A stretch of 64,000 bases of DNA from Onthophagus taurus (taxonomy: Eukaryota > Arthropoda > Insecta > Coleoptera > Scarabaeidae), in the NCBI RefSeq assembly GCF_036711975.1, contig NC_091976.1:10788001-10852000 (forward strand), in the 5' to 3' direction. Position numbers and translations under genes: made by a program. Positions 10,001 to 19,983 of this stretch are shown here, in pieces (position 1 is the stretch's first letter; the number at the start of each line of letters is the position of its first letter). The notes below the pieces were generated by a model. It saw only the letters and a program-made list of their open reading frames with translations. It was not told the DNA's origin and ran no database searches.

Positions 10001-10501
10001 CTACCTTTCTTAGCCGAAAATTTAATCCCCCCTAACTGTAAATGTGAGAGCGATAAACGATTAATTCCAAATTTATTTGATAAGACAAATTATGTAATTC
10101 ATTACAGAAATTTAAAACAAGCCGTTGCACACGGATTAATTATAAGTAAAGTAAATAGAGTTTTATCGTTTAAACAATCCCCTTGGTTAAAGTCATATAT
10201 AGATAAAAATACAGAATTACGCCAATCGGCTAAAAATGATTTTGAAAAGGATTTTTTTAAATTAATGAACAACGCAGTTTTCGGTAAAACCATGGAAAAT
10301 GTTGATAAGCGAGTCGACGTCCGCTTAGTAACCAGTTGGGACGATATCAGGTTTGGCGAAACCGGAGGACGACCTAGACTTGGAGCTCGGAGTTTAATCG
10401 CTAAATTAAATTTTAAAAGTGTTAAAGTATTCACAGAAACGTTTTCGGCAATTCAAATGGAGCGTTTTTTTAATATACGTATTAACTTTAATTTTTTGTG
10501 A
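7052..10501 (+). pseudogene. Protein-primed type PolB, palm-truncated, with N-terminal zinc fingers
   Basis: The 1,149-residue frame starts MFLCKVC and has two C2H2 fingers (C4/C7/H20/H25 and C35/C38/H51/H56), a proline-rich linker and further fingers near 131-152 and 449-473. A central region (about 320-430) has a conserved DDACLAW...HFVLIKNLSRL pattern that may be a cysteine-peptidase-like domain. Then come the 3'-5' exonuclease motifs Exo I (YADFES, 514), Exo II (FHNFSGYD, about 658) and Exo III (LKTDVLLLAD, about 823), an endonuclease VII-like CxxC/HCH insert (about 612-650), polymerase motif A (DANNLYGWAM, about 924) and motif B (MNNAVFGK, about 1072). The frame then runs into TIR sequence, so motif C and the thumb are missing. 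It cannot be a complete polymerase. Confidence 0.88.
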
Positions 10502-10703
10502 TTTTCTCTTCCTCCTCCTCCTCCTCCTACCATCAATCAGTCAATCAATCAATCAATAATAATAATAAATAACCTATTTTAAGGTGAGTATTATTTCAAT
10601 TCAGTCATCGCTCCGCGGGGGATTAGCTTCCGCTGATAAACGTATGAGCGCCGTCGTCATCTCTACTTGAACGTTATTTAAACACTTTTAACTCATTTCC
10701 TTC

Positions 10704-10787
10704 GGTAGCCTAGCGAGCAAGACGCCCGACTCTCAACCAGACAGCCCGGGTTCGAACCTGAGCGTTGGCAAAAAAAAAAAAAAAAAT
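10704..10787 (+). other. tRNA-like segment (A box, B box, oligo-A) in TIR
   Basis: The segment contains TAGCCTAGCGA, one base off the pol III A-box consensus (the B copy at 47731 is a perfect TAGCCTAGCGG), and 40 bp later GGTTCGAACC, a B-box match, followed by GCGTTGGC and about 16 A. The order A box, B box, oligo-A is that of a tRNA-derived SINE. The anticodon and T arms do not pair well, so it is not a working tRNA. The same segment is in both TIRs of copy B. Confidence 0.6.
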
Positions 10788-11151
10788 TTATCCGACCGTT
10801 AGGGCGCTAGAGCGTTATCCCCTATCGTAGGGGGAGGCTTGGGGTTGAAGCGGGGTAGTAGGAAGCCATTAGGGCGCTAGCATGGGGTTGAAGGGGGTGA
10901 TGGGGTTGAAGGGAGCCAATATGGCACTAATAGGGGTTGATGGGGTTGAAGGAGGCCAATAGGGCACTAACATGGGGTTGAAGGGGTTGAAGGGAGCCAA
11001 TAGGGCACTAACATGGGGTTGACGGGGGGATGGGGGTTGAAGGGCCAATAGGGCACTAACATGGGGTTGAAGGGCCATTAGGGCACTCACATGGGGTTGA
11101 AGGGGGATGGGGGTTGAAGGGCCAAAAGGGCAGTCACATGGGGTTGAAGAT

Positions 11152-11272
11152 GACACCGGAAGTGACAAGATACCGGAAGTGACAAGATACCGGAAGTGAC
11201 AAGATACCGGAAGTGACAAGATACCGGAAGTGGGATGACACCGGAAGTGGGATGACACCGGAAGTGACGTCA
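11152..11272 (+). promoter_or_regulatory. Array of seven ETS-type motifs plus a CRE in TIR A
   Basis: ACCGGAAGTG, the textbook class I ETS-family site, occurs seven times in about 120 bp, spaced 16-18 bp apart, and the last copy runs into TGACGTCA, a perfect CRE/ATF palindrome. Copy B carries four motifs plus the CRE at each end. Binding is inferred from motif identity only; the array could also be a neutral minisatellite. Confidence 0.5.
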
Positions 11273-11331
11273 TGGGGGATTAGGGGGATGGGGATTGACT
11301 TCCGCTCCAGAACCGGCGTTTATTATCTACT

Positions 11332-11769
11332 GTCAAAGTTGTATGATTTTCTCAACAATGATTTTAGATTGTATTAAATAAAATTGTTTAACTGTTATTT
11401 ACTTAATTCGTTTTAATTTAACCCATCAACACCGCCCCACCGCTAGGTGCCTGCATGCACTCGCGGGCCGGAAGGTGCTTCACCGCCACCACAACAGAAA
11501 CCTACATTACTCACACCGCCGACACTCTCCAACAGATGGGCTTCACCCCCCACCACAACAGAAACCTACATTACCCACACCGCCGACACTCTCCAAAAGA
11601 TGGGCTTCACCCCCACCACAACAGAAACCTACATTACCCACACCGCCGACACTCTCCAACAGATGGCGCACTCCATGACGTCATACATTACGTCACACCA
11701 TCTGTGACGTCACACGTGACGCGGGAGCCGGATCCATTTCCGTTCCAGAACCGGAATTACTATACTACT
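11332..11769 (+). mobile_element. Probable right end of a diverged Polinton (element E)
   Basis: The last bases, TTCCGTTCCAGAACCGG followed by an AT-rich TACTATACTACT, closely resemble the outer TIR end of A and B (TTCCGCTCCAGAACCGGC...ATCTACT). Inside are three tandem units of about 63 bp (11478-11665) beginning CTTCACC and containing ACCACAACAGAAACC, and four TGACGT/ACGTCA half or full CRE sites, echoing the layout of the other TIRs. I infer a related element whose end lies here, into or beside which copy A inserted. Its other end and genes are not visible. Confidence 0.45.
11478..11665 (+). repeat. Minisatellite, three units of about 63 bp
   Basis: Units start at 11478, 11541 and 11604 and share ACCACAACAGAAACCTACAT and CCGCCGACACTCTCC with few changes. 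They read through as open frames in all three forward frames, but the translation simply repeats and has no start context, so I do not call a gene. It occupies the same relative place as the G-rich arrays of the other Polinton TIRs. Confidence 0.85.
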
Positions 11770-12100
11770 GAAGTCCCTCAAACAGTTTCCACATATGCTA
11801 CCATGTTCGGTATCTATATAACCAAACCATGCGCATAACTGCAGGCCCTCATCGTCGTTGTCAAACAGGTCGTCTCTAAAATTTACTTTTTTATTTTTAC
11901 ACTGTATTTTTTAATTTCTTTCAACTTTACCTATAGAATTCTATATTTCAAAACAGTTGACACTGTGCTTCATGACTTAATTTCTATTTAAATATATCCG
12001 GGTCCATAATACCCATTGTATTCGGGTCATGGCAGTGTGCAGGGGCGCCCAATTCGGCCAATTATAGTCAAACCAACTATCCCACAATTCACGCACTAAG
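11770..12100. other. Unassigned stretch between element E and hAT
   Basis: No coding frame, RNA or repeat is recognised. The sequence is moderately AT-rich and contains only short open frames. It may be the host flank into which the hAT element and element E inserted. Confidence 0.5.
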
Positions 12101-12241
12101 GTCTAGGGCAGCGATGCACAGACTTATTAAGACTAGGGGCCACTCGGGCAAATCATGAACTGATGGCGGGCCGCCAGAAGTATAGGTAATTAAAGACAAT
12201 AAAGAATTGATAATAATGTATTAAAATTGAAAAGGAATTTA

Positions 12242-14074
12242 TTAATTTGAAGCGTGGCACTGCATAGTGCTTAGAATCTTTTTTATATTTGACTCAAATT
12301 TACTTGTAGCAACACGTAAAACTGCTTCCAAACTATCATTTGCAAGGCGGTTTCGATTCTTTGTTTTATTATTATTTAGTATTGAAAAAGTTTGTTCACA
12401 TATATAGGTAGAACCAAATAAGCTGGCACATTCAGAGCGTTTATGCGCAACTCTTTGTACATATTTTTATCAATGCAGCGGTAAAAGTTCTACAAGTCTC
12501 CTTCGTTGAATTTGTTGCGTAAATGGTGGTTTGGTCGTTTTGAATGTCGATAATTTCTAACTGCATTGACTCTGGCGCATTTTCAACTGAAATCGTGAAA
12601 GGATTGCTGAATATGTCCAACAGAGGTTTCACTTTTTTAAACTCCGAAAATCTGTCTTGAAAAGATTGAATCAAAATATCTAGCTTTTCTACATAACTGA
12701 AATTAATCGCAGTTTTGTTGAATTTTTTAGCCATTTTCTTATAATTCGGAAAATGATTGTAATTTTCAGAATTCAATTGCGATTTGAAAAGTGTCAGCTT
12801 GCTTTGAAAGGATGATACATGAGCGTAGAGCTGGGATATCAGTTTTCAGATATCAGATTTTTGCCTTGAAGCCGTGTGCTCAAGACATTCAAATGATTTG
12901 TAATGTCAACTAAAAAAGCCAAATCACACAACCAATCAGGATTGTTAAGTTCCGGGACATCCTTTTGCTTTTCCGCCAGAAATATTCCAATTTCTTCTAT
13001 TAAATTTAGAAATCGTTCCAGTATCAATCCACGACTTAGCCACCTTACTTCTGTATAATACAGTAAATCTCCATATTCGCTTTCGATGTCATCAAGGAAT
13101 TGTTTGAATTGCCTGTGATTGAGTCCTCGTGATTTTATGAAATTTACAGTCGAAACTACCACTTTCATGACATTTTGAAATTCAATTTTTTTAGAACAGA
13201 GGGCTTCTTGGTGTATAATGCAGTGAAACTGCATGAGATCTTCAGCGTTTATGTTTTTTTCTTGCAGATGCTTTTTCAGCAAAGTAACTAGCCCGGAATT
13301 GACACCAATCATCGAAGGAGCACCGTCAGTCGCAACTCCCGATAATTTTGATAAGTCCAAATCAGTTTTTGAACACTCATCCAAAAGTACATTGAGTATA
13401 TCAACTCCTTTGATTTGACCTTTCAATGAACACATTCCTAATAACTCTTCTAAGACTTCAAAATCTTGAGTAACACCTCGTATGAATATGAGAAGTTGAG
13501 CTGTGGAACTAATATCAGTGGATTCGTCGAGTGCTAATGAAAAAAATTCAGTGATCTTAGTTTTTTCAGTTAATTGTTCCGCAATATTACCTGACAAAGA
13601 CATAATTCGTCTTTGGATAGTCATACGATTCAGTTGAATTTTCTCAAACTTTTTTGCTGCTTGTGGACACATTTTCTTAGCGGCAATTTCTATGCATTCT
13701 TTTACAAAATCCCGATCATTGAAGGGGCGACTTCGCTTTGCTATCATTCGAGAAATTTCATAACTAACTTCTGTAGCTGTTTCTGAATCTTGAATGGGTT
13801 TTATAAACATAGCTTGCTGACCAATAAGCTCCCGTTTTAAAGACAACATTTTTTGCTTTCTTAATTCGCCTGTAAACTTGGTAAAAGTAGGATGCTGCGT
13901 TTCATAGTGCCTTTTTACATTATATTCCTTTGCAATCGCAACAGAATTCTTGCAAATTAAACAAACGACTTTGTTATGCGACCATACGAAAAAGTATTTC
14001 TCAGTCCAAATTTCTTGAAACTGCCGATTTTCAACTTTAACTTTACGTTTTTTACTATTTCCTGGCTTGTCCAT
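12242..14074 (-). pseudogene. hAT transposase (GTF2IRD2/ZBED-like), frameshifted
   Basis: Starting MDKPGNSKKRK, the first 411 residues hold a BED-type zinc finger (CLIC...H...H, about 38-60), the catalytic Asp region LALDESTDISS (about 195) and the conserved TEVRWLSRGLILERF segment (about 340). The family is the one annotated 'GTF2I repeat domain-containing protein 2-like' in animals. The frame breaks near 12839, continues at 12441-12776 in another frame, and breaks again near 12430. The hATC dimerisation segment (YICEQTFSIL) and tail are then readable in a third frame down to a stop at 12242. At least two frameshifts make it non-functional. Confidence 0.85.
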
Positions 14075-14122
14075 GTTGTGTTCTAATCCTGGCTAGGATT
14101 AACACAGCACCTAAAAACAATT

Positions 14123-15824
14123 GAATCGTTTATTACAAAAAGGGCCTAAGTCACATTGCTAGAGTTTTGAGAAAACTAACAAAAACTATTTTATTTTGAG
14201 CAGCAGCAGATTTTTCAAAGTTTTTATATATGAACTGTTTTATTAGATAACAGTCTTATATTATTTAGAATTTATTAGAAAATGATAAGATTGGGGTCAC
14301 TGTATTCAAGATTAAAGGTTCAGAACTTAGGTCCTTTTAACAATAAATGGCATTTTAGCTATCTTTTTTTAAGTTTATTTAAAAAAATTCAAAAAATTAC
14401 AAGTAATATAAAAGTTTAATTTGCATCAGCCGAATTTTTGTTCTTTCCCTTCTTAGTTTTCCAATTTCTTATTTGTATGGTTCTTATTTTGACCTGAACA
14501 TTCACACTCAATTGCGTCAAATAAAAAAGATCTTGGACTGGAACTTCAGGTAGATGTAAATTTTGCATAAAGTCAAAGGCAATTGCTTCTATATCGTTCC
14601 GTTCTTTAGTTTCTTCGGTAGTGTTTTGCAAAGAAGTGTAAAACTTTTTCGCCCTTCGCTTGTGCACTATCATTTCTGCAACTGCAGCCCTCTTTGAATT
14701 TCCACATAGCGAAGGACTTTTAATTTTTAAAGATAAATCTTCACACTGGCAACATGTATCCATTTGTGGCCGTCCAAAATGCAAATTAAAATGTTCGTGG
14801 AATATTTTTAGGTAGTAGCTATATCTTATTAGCGATTTCGGATGCTTCTCCTTAAACATCTCATACATTTTTTTAACATTTAATTTTGCGTTTAGGTAGT
14901 GATATGCCTTTCCCGAATAGTGACTTTCCTTTACGGGAAAGAAACCTATATGTTCTCGAATTAAGATATTATCTATTTCTGGTATGGCATTTGATTTCAA
15001 TGTTTTTCCTCGCATATCCTGGGGTATTATATTATTAACCAACAAATTCTTCAACCTCTTTAAACGTTTGTTAGTAATACCATGTAAATTTAAAAAGGCC
15101 GTCTGGCATACTTTTACTTTAGTGATTCCTTTCAAAACGTAGTGACAACATGAATTTTGCCTCTCTTTTCCATTTTCGTTGCGTTTTCTGTGTCTTACAA
15201 CATTGGTTACTTCGATGCATCCTTGTAGATAAATATCTCGTCTTCGGTTAGAGTAACAAAGCATTTCAAACGGCACCTAAAGGATAGAAAAGTTGCGTTT
15301 AATTTACTAAATTCATAGTATCTGTTTATGATTTACCTGCAGTCTTCTCCTACTGTTTTAGCAGGCACTATCTTTCCTACATGATTCTTATGTTCTGTTC
15401 CCTTTACTTTGGCTTTCTTTATAGCGTTTCGGGAATAATTATCATCATTCCTTACTCCTCTACGCCTTTTCTTGGAGGATTCATGTTGTGTTTCTGCACC
15501 ACTTTCACTTTCATCTATGCTACTGTTTAACATTTTTATAAGATTCACTAGTCTATAAATCTAGGTTAGGTTTACCACGTGTTGGTTCGCGCACGTATAG
15601 ACACTACCTGCCTCTATATGGTAATTTGTAAAAGGAACTAAGTCCATGGACTTAGGCCCTTCTTACACTAAATGCATTTCATGGAGTATGCAAACACAGC
15701 ATGCGTTGCTCGGACTTAGTTCTTTTTAACACCAAACGAGTAGGCTTCTTCGATTTAGTTAATAAATATTAAAAGCTCAAAATCGCCAAAATGTGACTTA
15801 GGCCCTTTTTGTAATAAACGATTC
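14123..15824 (-). mobile_element. Sola-like DNA transposon, deletion derivative, TSD AATT
   Basis: A perfect 35-bp inverted repeat (GAATCGTTTATTACAAAAAG and 15 more) spans 14123-14157 and 15790-15824, flanked by the 4-bp direct repeat AATT (14119-14122, 15825-15828). Variants of the motif CTTAGGCCCTTTTT recur inside near both ends (14326, 15645, 15715, 15800). A 4-bp target duplication and this type of protein fit the Sola superfamily, but that name is tentative. It encodes only the front half of a transposase, so it cannot move itself. Confidence 0.8.
14416..15548 (-). pseudogene. Sola-like transposase, N-terminal half only
   Basis: Two exon-like pieces are seen: 15333-15548 (MNLIKMLNSSIDES..., acidic then lysine-rich) and 14416-15276. 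The second shares with the protein at 23148-25024 the patterns HYSGKAYHYLNAKLNVKKMY, a FNLHFGRPQMDTCCQCE zinc-type CxxC motif and LPEVPVQDLFYLTQL. It stops just where the catalytic DDE core should begin, ending in lysine-rich sequence. A GT-AG intron between the pieces (about 15277-15335) is plausible, with AG at the right border (CTGCAG/GTAAATC in reverse). The catalytic part is absent. Confidence 0.65.
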
Positions 15825-15828
15825 AATT

Positions 15829-16260
15829 ACAGTACCTACTTAAATTACCCATCCTTTTTTAAATTACCAAAAATAATTGATTAAATAGGTAGGGAAACAC
15901 TTATTAATAACAGAGTTTTACTTACGATTTCACAACACAATTATACACGGCACTTGGCGGGTTAACACTGCAACAGGTAATCTACGTTGAATGTGGATCA
16001 AAAATATGACACCGGCTAGTCGAGTTAAAATCTACACTAGAACTATTGCCTTCCAAAAACACTATTAAACTGCACTTATTCTCAATCACTTGTAACTTCG
16101 CTTTGTATTTTCGCGCTTATTTCTTTCTGTTGACACTTCACTCAAATTTAAACCTGTCGGTCGCTGCGGTTAGCGTGGCTTTTATACCGCGCGTATAGAG
16201 TCAAAAACTGTCTGGAGAAATCTCGAAAATTGCTATCGACTTAAGTCGATGTTACTTGAC
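15829..16260. other. hAT subterminal non-coding region
   Basis: This is hAT sequence between its two nested elements. No gene is seen. A region rich in GGCGGGTTAAC/GCGGTTAGCGTGGC-type motifs near 16160-16190 may be the hAT promoter side, since the transposase reads leftward from 14074; no clear TATA box is found. Confidence 0.4.
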
Positions 16261-16492
16261 TTATGCCCGTTTGCACCGCAATAGTTAAGCGTCGCTTTAC
16301 GCTAAGCTTTCCTTAAATTTTTAAATCGGTTTGCACCGTTGTTTAAGCTACGCTTATTTTCAGCTTAATTTAAGCGTTCAATGTTCGGAGTTTACCGGTT
16401 AAGCGTAGCTTTAAATTACGTGAAAAAATTTATTTGTCATTGTGTGACGTGAAAATTGTGAAAACTTGGATATTTTTGACGACGATGAAGAT

Positions 16493-17723
16493 ATGTTTGG
16501 AAATGATGCAGAAATATTAGAGATTGTTGGTTATGGATTTCCTAAACGGATATATCTACGGCGCAATCATTTTGAAGATTTGGATAACCTTACATTTTTT
16601 CAACGATTTCGTTTAACAAAGAATGCTGTTTTAAACATTTTACCACTAATTGAAGAAAAGCTTGAATATCCTACAGACATGTACGTAAAATATTATGTAA
16701 ATAAAAAATATGTAATTAATTATTGATTCTTTTTGTAGAAATAACAGCTTAAGCCCTATGGACCAATTATTAACATGTCTACGTTTTTATGCTACAGGTG
16801 GACATTTGTCAACCATATCAGATTTTATGGGGACTCATGTTTGTACATCATCAAGAATTATTAAAAATGTTTCAATTGCATTAGCTAGTCTATTTCATGC
16901 TTACATAAAAATGCCAACAGAAAATAATATTCAAAAAATACAAAGAGATTTTTATAATATTGCATTATTTCCAAGTATTGTAGGATGCATTGATGGCACC
17001 CACATAAAGATACAATCTCCAGGTATATTGACAAAATTCAATAAAAAAGAACCTTAACTAAATAAATAAATAATATATTCTAGGAGGTGAAGATGGTGAG
17101 ATATTCAGAAACAGGAAAGGCTATTTCTCTATAAATGTCCAAGTTGTGGGAGATTCTGACCTTAAGGTGCAAGATATTGTAGCACGATGGCCAGGATCAA
17201 CACATGACATGAATATTTATTCAAATAGTAGAATACGTGCTAGGCTAGAAGGTGGAGAATTTAGAAATGGAATTATTCTAGGTAAATTGTAAAATGACAT
17301 TCCTTGAACCATTAACATAATTACCATGTTATAGGCGATAGTGGTTATGGTGTAGGTAAATATCTGCTAACACCATTACAAAATCCAGAAACTGCAGCAG
17401 AAAAATTGTACAATAAGGCCCATATCACAACACGAAACTCTGTTGAACGCTTGTGTGGTGTATGGAAAAGGCGATTTCCCATATTAGCATATGGCATTAG
17501 GTTAAAATTAGCCACTGCTTACGCTGTAATTGTAGCATCAGCAGTACTACATAATATAAGTATTAGTATGCATGAAGAAGAACCCCCGGAACCTGATATA
17601 AATGCAGATGAATTTGAAAATCTAATTCAAGTAGGAAATATACCAGAAGTAATTAATGGCGATAATATTCAAGGAAATGTCAGAAGAAATGAGATGATAA
17701 ATTACTTTAACCGTCTATTATAA
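16493..17723 (+). CDS. HARBI1-like Harbinger transposase, four exons
   Basis: Four exons join in frame through canonical GT-AG introns: 16493-16680, 16739-17022, 17084-17281 and 17335-17723. The first in-frame ATG is at 16493; open frame extends a little upstream without an ATG. DDE_Tnp_4 core motifs are VGCIDGTHIKI (first Asp, exon 2), GDSGYG (second Asp, start of exon 4) and NSVERLCGVWKRRF (Glu). The N-terminus has the usual FFQRFRLTKNAVLNIL and SPMDQLLTCLRFYATGG segments. Introns are only 53-61 bp, typical of insects. No disabling change is seen, so it may be a working transposase. Confidence 0.9.
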
Positions 17724-17774
17724 AATATCAACATTATTATATAACATTTATAAAAGATTAAATTAATTTAGATT

Positions 17775-18774
17775 TTAAATATTTTCTAATTGTTTTTTTT
17801 TAATTTCTAAATCTAATTTTAATGCTTCCATACGAAGTTTATGCTCTTCTTTAAGGCATTCCATATACTCCAACTTTTTGCAAACTAACTCTTCGTATTT
17901 TTCAGCCAATCTTGTTGATATAAATGTTTTCACAGTTGTTGGCCTCCGACGACTGACTTTATTTCTTTTTATTTGTGACTGTAAATTATAAATCGTTATC
18001 AATGATAAACAATATTTTAGAATATATAAATATCTACTTGTAAGTTATTTATATTACAAATGCGAAACACGAACACTTTTAAAAAATCTGATGAAAATTA
18101 TTATAATTTCTAATTATTACATTTAACTAAGCACATACTTACATAATTATTTTTCTTTGATGTTGTTGAACTGGTACTTTGTCTCAACGTATTTGAAGTA
18201 ATGTGAAATAAATACATGTGACGTTGTAATTCATATTTGTTATGTTTACAGCTTACCTGATCTAAATCTTCATTAATTCCATCCATGTAGTCTTCAATTA
18301 CAGTTGTTGTTGTTTCTTCAGTATTATTATTTTCTGTTAAGCATGGATCGATTGGATGTTCTTCCACATTCTGAATAAAGTCACTATCAAATTCATTTTG
18401 GAACCCGTACAACGTTTTCTTGTTGACTAGGGACAACAATAAACCGTCGTCGGGTTCAATAATCGTGAATTGTTTTCCTCCGCCTGTTTGTATATGTGTT
18501 TTCTTTCTTCTGCTACTTTTTTTCTTAATATTTTTTTTTGATTTTCATAATACTTTTTCAACGAATCAACGCTTCTATAACATGAATTTGGCGACTGACT
18601 GTTAAATTCGTCAGCAATAACTTTCCAAATACTTAATTTTTGTTCCGCAGACACACAGTCTGTTTTTCTGTTTTCGACAATGTTTTTGTAACTGGAAACT
18701 ATTGATAATAGTACTTCCTTTTCGCGGCAACTATAATTAAGAGAACGCATTCTCTTTTTCTTTTCCACGTCCAT
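17775..18774 (-). pseudogene. Harbinger Myb/SANT-like DNA-binding partner
   Basis: The first piece (18427-18774) begins MDVEKKKRMRSLNYS and contains a Myb/SANT-like domain (SCREKEVLLSIV...IWKVIADEFN...YRSVDSLKKYYENQKK). After KHIYK the frame slips by one base in an A-run, and the expected TGGG segment continues in the neighbouring frame (18110-18439). A last piece at 17775-18002 is a Lys/Glu-rich coiled coil, a usual C-terminus for these proteins. Harbinger elements need such a protein to bring the transposase to DNA. The single-base slip, if not a read error, inactivates it; the pieces are probably separated by introns. Confidence 0.72.
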
Positions 18775-19259
18775 TCATATTCGGAGTTGTAAAAAGTAGA
18801 AATTTCGCACACTAACTTTGAAATGTCAAAACCAATTATTAAAAAAAGATTATCGGTAATACAGTTTCCCATTTTCACCGATTTAGTGCGTTGTTGCCGA
18901 GTTTATTTTTGCTTTACTAAACTTTCTTAAATATATTGCGGTGTAACGGATTACATTTAAAGCTTGGCTTAAAAATTAAGGGACGCTTAGTTAAGCAAAG
19001 CTTAACTCAAAAACGGTGCAAACGGACATTAGTATTTTTGGGCGCTTGAGGCGGCGCGGCCGCGGCGTTGTTTCATTCATGAACTGGCGCGGTATTTGAA
19101 TGATTTTCATAAGTTTTATGGACGTCGCTCATAATATCAAAAGAAACAAAGTACTTTAATATTTATTATTTTTCGAATGTACGAGAATATTATTTTTGCT
19201 GTCGGCGGGCCACCAGTATTCGACCGGCGGGCCGCGGTCTGTGCATCTCTGGTCTAGGG

Positions 19260-19716
19260 TATTTTTTTTATTGTTAAATTAACTTTTTGTAAGGTTAACT
19301 CCTTTAAAGAGGAAACTTGAACTTTTACACCGTTTTGATTCATCGTAAAAAAATCAGCAACTACTCCTAGCACTAACACTTGTGAAATGCAGATGTATAT
19401 TTATATTTAGCCTTGAACTCATATCTACATATTTTTAAGTGGCTATTATCCAAAAAAGGGTGTTTAGGTTTAACAAAAAAATAGAAATAAAGAAGATAAT
19501 GTGTCTAATAAATATTAATTTATTATTATTAATTAAATAAAAAATAAATTTAATAATGCAATTGCTGTTTAACAAATTGATATCCATCACGGTCATCAGT
19601 CATAGGTTTCTTGATGAAATCCATTAAAAATACAGGCTGAGTTTTACTGATATCACTGCATCACGTACGGCCGAGAACACGTATTAAGAGCATATAATTA
19701 ATTATCGAAAAGTGAC
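19260..19716. other. AT-rich stretch, nothing recognised
   Basis: No gene, RNA or repeat could be supported here; it is AT-rich with only short open frames. Confidence 0.5.
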
Positions 19717-19983
19717 TTGAGGCTTCTCACCCACTTCCTGACCGGACACTGCAGGTTACGTAAGCACATGTTTTACATGAAGCTGGCGAATACACCCCTC
19801 TGTAGAGGGTGTGAAATGGAAGACGAGACGGTAAGTCATATTGTTTGTGACTGTCCAAACCTCGTGTACTTAAGGGAATCTATTTTCGGAGTACCATGGC
19901 TCCAAATTTCGGATATAAGGAACATACCTTTCTGTTCTATATTAACGTTCATGATAAGATTGGGCTGGTTTTCTGACCCTTGA
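19717..19983 (+). pseudogene. Non-LTR retrotransposon 3' fragment
   Basis: The 88-residue frame reads LLTHFLTGHCRLRKHM...LCRGCEMEDETVSHIVCDCPNL, the zinc-type CxxC...H...C tail found after the reverse transcriptase/RNase H of many arthropod LINEs (R1/I/Loner-like). Nothing upstream encodes the reverse transcriptase, as expected for a 5'-truncated or old insertion. There is no poly-A tail visible at the right end. Confidence 0.7.

Larger units (their letters stand above)
1..11331 (+). mobile_element. Polinton/Maverick (adintovirus-like) copy A, right part
   Basis: This is the right-hand portion of an endogenous Polinton-type virus nearly identical to copy B at 26268-48306; its integrase end lies left of the window. 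Gene order matches B: DUF8207-like and ATPase leftward, then protease, minor capsid, major capsid, MMP and PolB rightward, then the TIR. Compared with B it has lost about 1,380 bp between the ATPase and protease (junction near 1350, sharing only 2 bp, TC), 16 bp in the minor capsid gene (near 2082) and about 690 bp at the polymerase 3' end (near 10462). It is therefore defective. The TIR ends ...TATTATCTACT at 11331; the next six bases, GTCAAA, are the expected target duplication but the other end is not visible. Confidence 0.9.
10463..11331 (+). repeat. Right terminal inverted repeat of Polinton A
   Basis: This matches the right TIR of copy B (47390-48306) from its AT-rich inner part outward. 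In order it holds a (TCC)n and (TCAA)n simple-repeat stretch, a conserved block CATCGCTCCGCGGGGGATTA, a tRNA-like segment with an oligo-A tail, a G-rich array of units reading about GGGCACTAACATGGGGTTGAA, an array of ACCGGAAGTG motifs, and the outer end TTTATTATCTACT. The G-rich array gives long but meaningless open frames. It differs from B in having seven rather than four ACCGGAAGTG copies and one fewer inner block. Confidence 0.9.
16264..19028 (+). mobile_element. PIF/Harbinger transposon 1, TSD TTA
   Basis: The ends are TGCCCGTTTGCACCG at 16264 and its inverse CGGTGCAAACGGACA at 19028, flanked by the 3-bp duplication TTA (16261-16263 and 19029-19031) typical of PIF/Harbinger. Subterminal GTTAAGC/GCTTAAC motifs are repeated at both ends. 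Two genes are arranged tail to tail: a HARBI1-like transposase on plus (16493-17723) and a Myb/SANT-like partner on minus (17775-18774). The element is inserted in the hAT. Confidence 0.93.
12109..19251 (-). mobile_element. hAT transposon with 8-bp target duplication
   Basis: The ends are CAGCGATGCACAGAC at 12109 and its near inverse GTCTGTGCATCTCTG ending at 19251. They are flanked on both sides by the 8-bp direct repeat GTCTAGGG (12101-12108 and 19252-19259), the hallmark of hAT insertion. Subterminal GGCGGGCCGC motifs occur near both ends. It encodes a BED-finger transposase on the minus strand (12242-14074, broken). Two younger elements sit inside it: a Sola-like element at 14123-15824 and a Harbinger at 16264-19028. 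Without them it would be about 2.7 kb. Confidence 0.93.

Noticed and set aside
10102..10434. 110-residue minus frame
   Set aside because: Antisense of the polymerase; shared by copy B only because of sequence identity.
10869..11273. 134-residue open frame on the minus strand (and similar ones at 26280-26573, 47992-48294)
   Set aside because: It is the translation of the G-rich TIR minisatellite and ETS array (repeats of FNPMLVPYW and similar); no start context or homologue.
11332..11337. GTCAAA as confirmed target duplication of copy A
   Set aside because: The left end is outside the window, so it cannot be verified.
11447..11838. Three overlapping repeat-rich frames
   Set aside because: Translations of the 63-bp minisatellite in all frames.
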